A stretch of DNA of 45,983 bases, taken from assembly GCF_014803895.1 (NCBI RefSeq), contig NZ_JAAVAU010000014.1, positions 1 to 45,983 of the forward strand, given 5' to 3'. Source of the DNA: Lactobacillus sp. (GTDB lineage: Bacteria > Bacillota > Bacilli > Lactobacillales > Lactobacillaceae). A program made the translations under genes and the position numbers. This document shows positions 45,946 through 45,983 of the stretch, one piece after another. Every line of letters begins with the position of its first letter. Within the stretch, counting starts at the first letter, position 1. Under the pieces are notes generated by a model, which searched no databases, was not told the origin of the DNA, and saw only the letters and a list, made by a program, of their open reading frames with translations.

Positions 45946-45983
45946 TGACCCGTACGGGATTTGAACCCATGTTACCGCCGTGA
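45946..45983 (-). tRNA. tRNA-Glu (probably TTC), 3' part only
   Basis: The window edge cuts this gene. The minus strand shows TCACGGCGGTAAC (end of the anticodon arm and variable loop), the T arm ATGGG-TTCAAAT-CCCGT, then ACGGGTC and discriminator A. TCACGGCGGTAAC is typical of Firmicute tRNA-Glu; Asp is less likely. CCA is not encoded. Confidence 0.8.

Overview
The window comes from a low-GC Lactobacillus chromosome. Gene order and protein style (PepV, divergent ccpA/pepQ, SLAP-type surface modules, a helveticin J remnant) point to the L. johnsonii / L. gasseri group; this is an inference from recognised families, not a database match. Almost everything is ordinary core genome. The unusual part is a decayed accessory patch at about 42.7-45.1 kb.

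Layout. 1-258: promoters and leader of an rRNA operon that runs leftward out of the window. 324-6088: an S1-domain RNA-binding protein, a ferredoxin/flavodoxin-NADP reductase and a DedA protein, then a leftward metabolic cluster (5'-nucleotidase, YutD, HAD phosphatase, TIGR01906 membrane protein). 6334-14634: PepV, a bifunctional class A PBP, CcpA and PepQ back to back around a cre site, YtxH and DUF948 envelope proteins, and an MscS channel. 14665-23965: rdgB and murI, yslB, trxA, and the operon alaS-ireB-ruvX-DUF1292-cvpA-mutS2, headed by an alanine T-box and broken by two internal hairpin terminators. 23966-28909: zwf-dinB-nrnA-cshB. 29002-35619: the repair operon mutS-mutL-ruvA-ruvB, then yajC. 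35823-37916: groES-groEL with a promoter between two CIRCE operators. 38064-39802: a DUF3021/LytTR regulator pair and a LiaF-like protein. 39909-42655: rex and an ABC-F ATPase.

42701-45056 is a degraded surface/bacteriocin locus. A SLAP-domain surface protein is cut by one in-frame TAA. Upstream is a C-terminal remnant of a helveticin J-type bacteriocin. Next is an Rgg/MutR-like regulator whose reading frame continues past its stop. The window ends with an unrecognised 190-aa protein and a leftward tRNA cluster (Val, then Glu cut by the window edge).

Functional links: the long leftward block groups DNA repair and recombination (mutS, mutL, ruvA, ruvB, ruvX, dinB, mutS2). Regulation readable from the DNA includes CcpA/cre, HrcA/CIRCE, a T-box, a probable LytTR operator, possible Rex half-sites and many intrinsic terminators, several shared by convergent genes. 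The best candidates for something new are the read-through terminators placed directly before the cvpA and mutS2 ribosome binding sites, the loss of the endonuclease motifs in MutL, and the LytTR/DUF3021/LiaF-like module. I saw no CRISPR array, insertion sequence, prophage or clear defence system.
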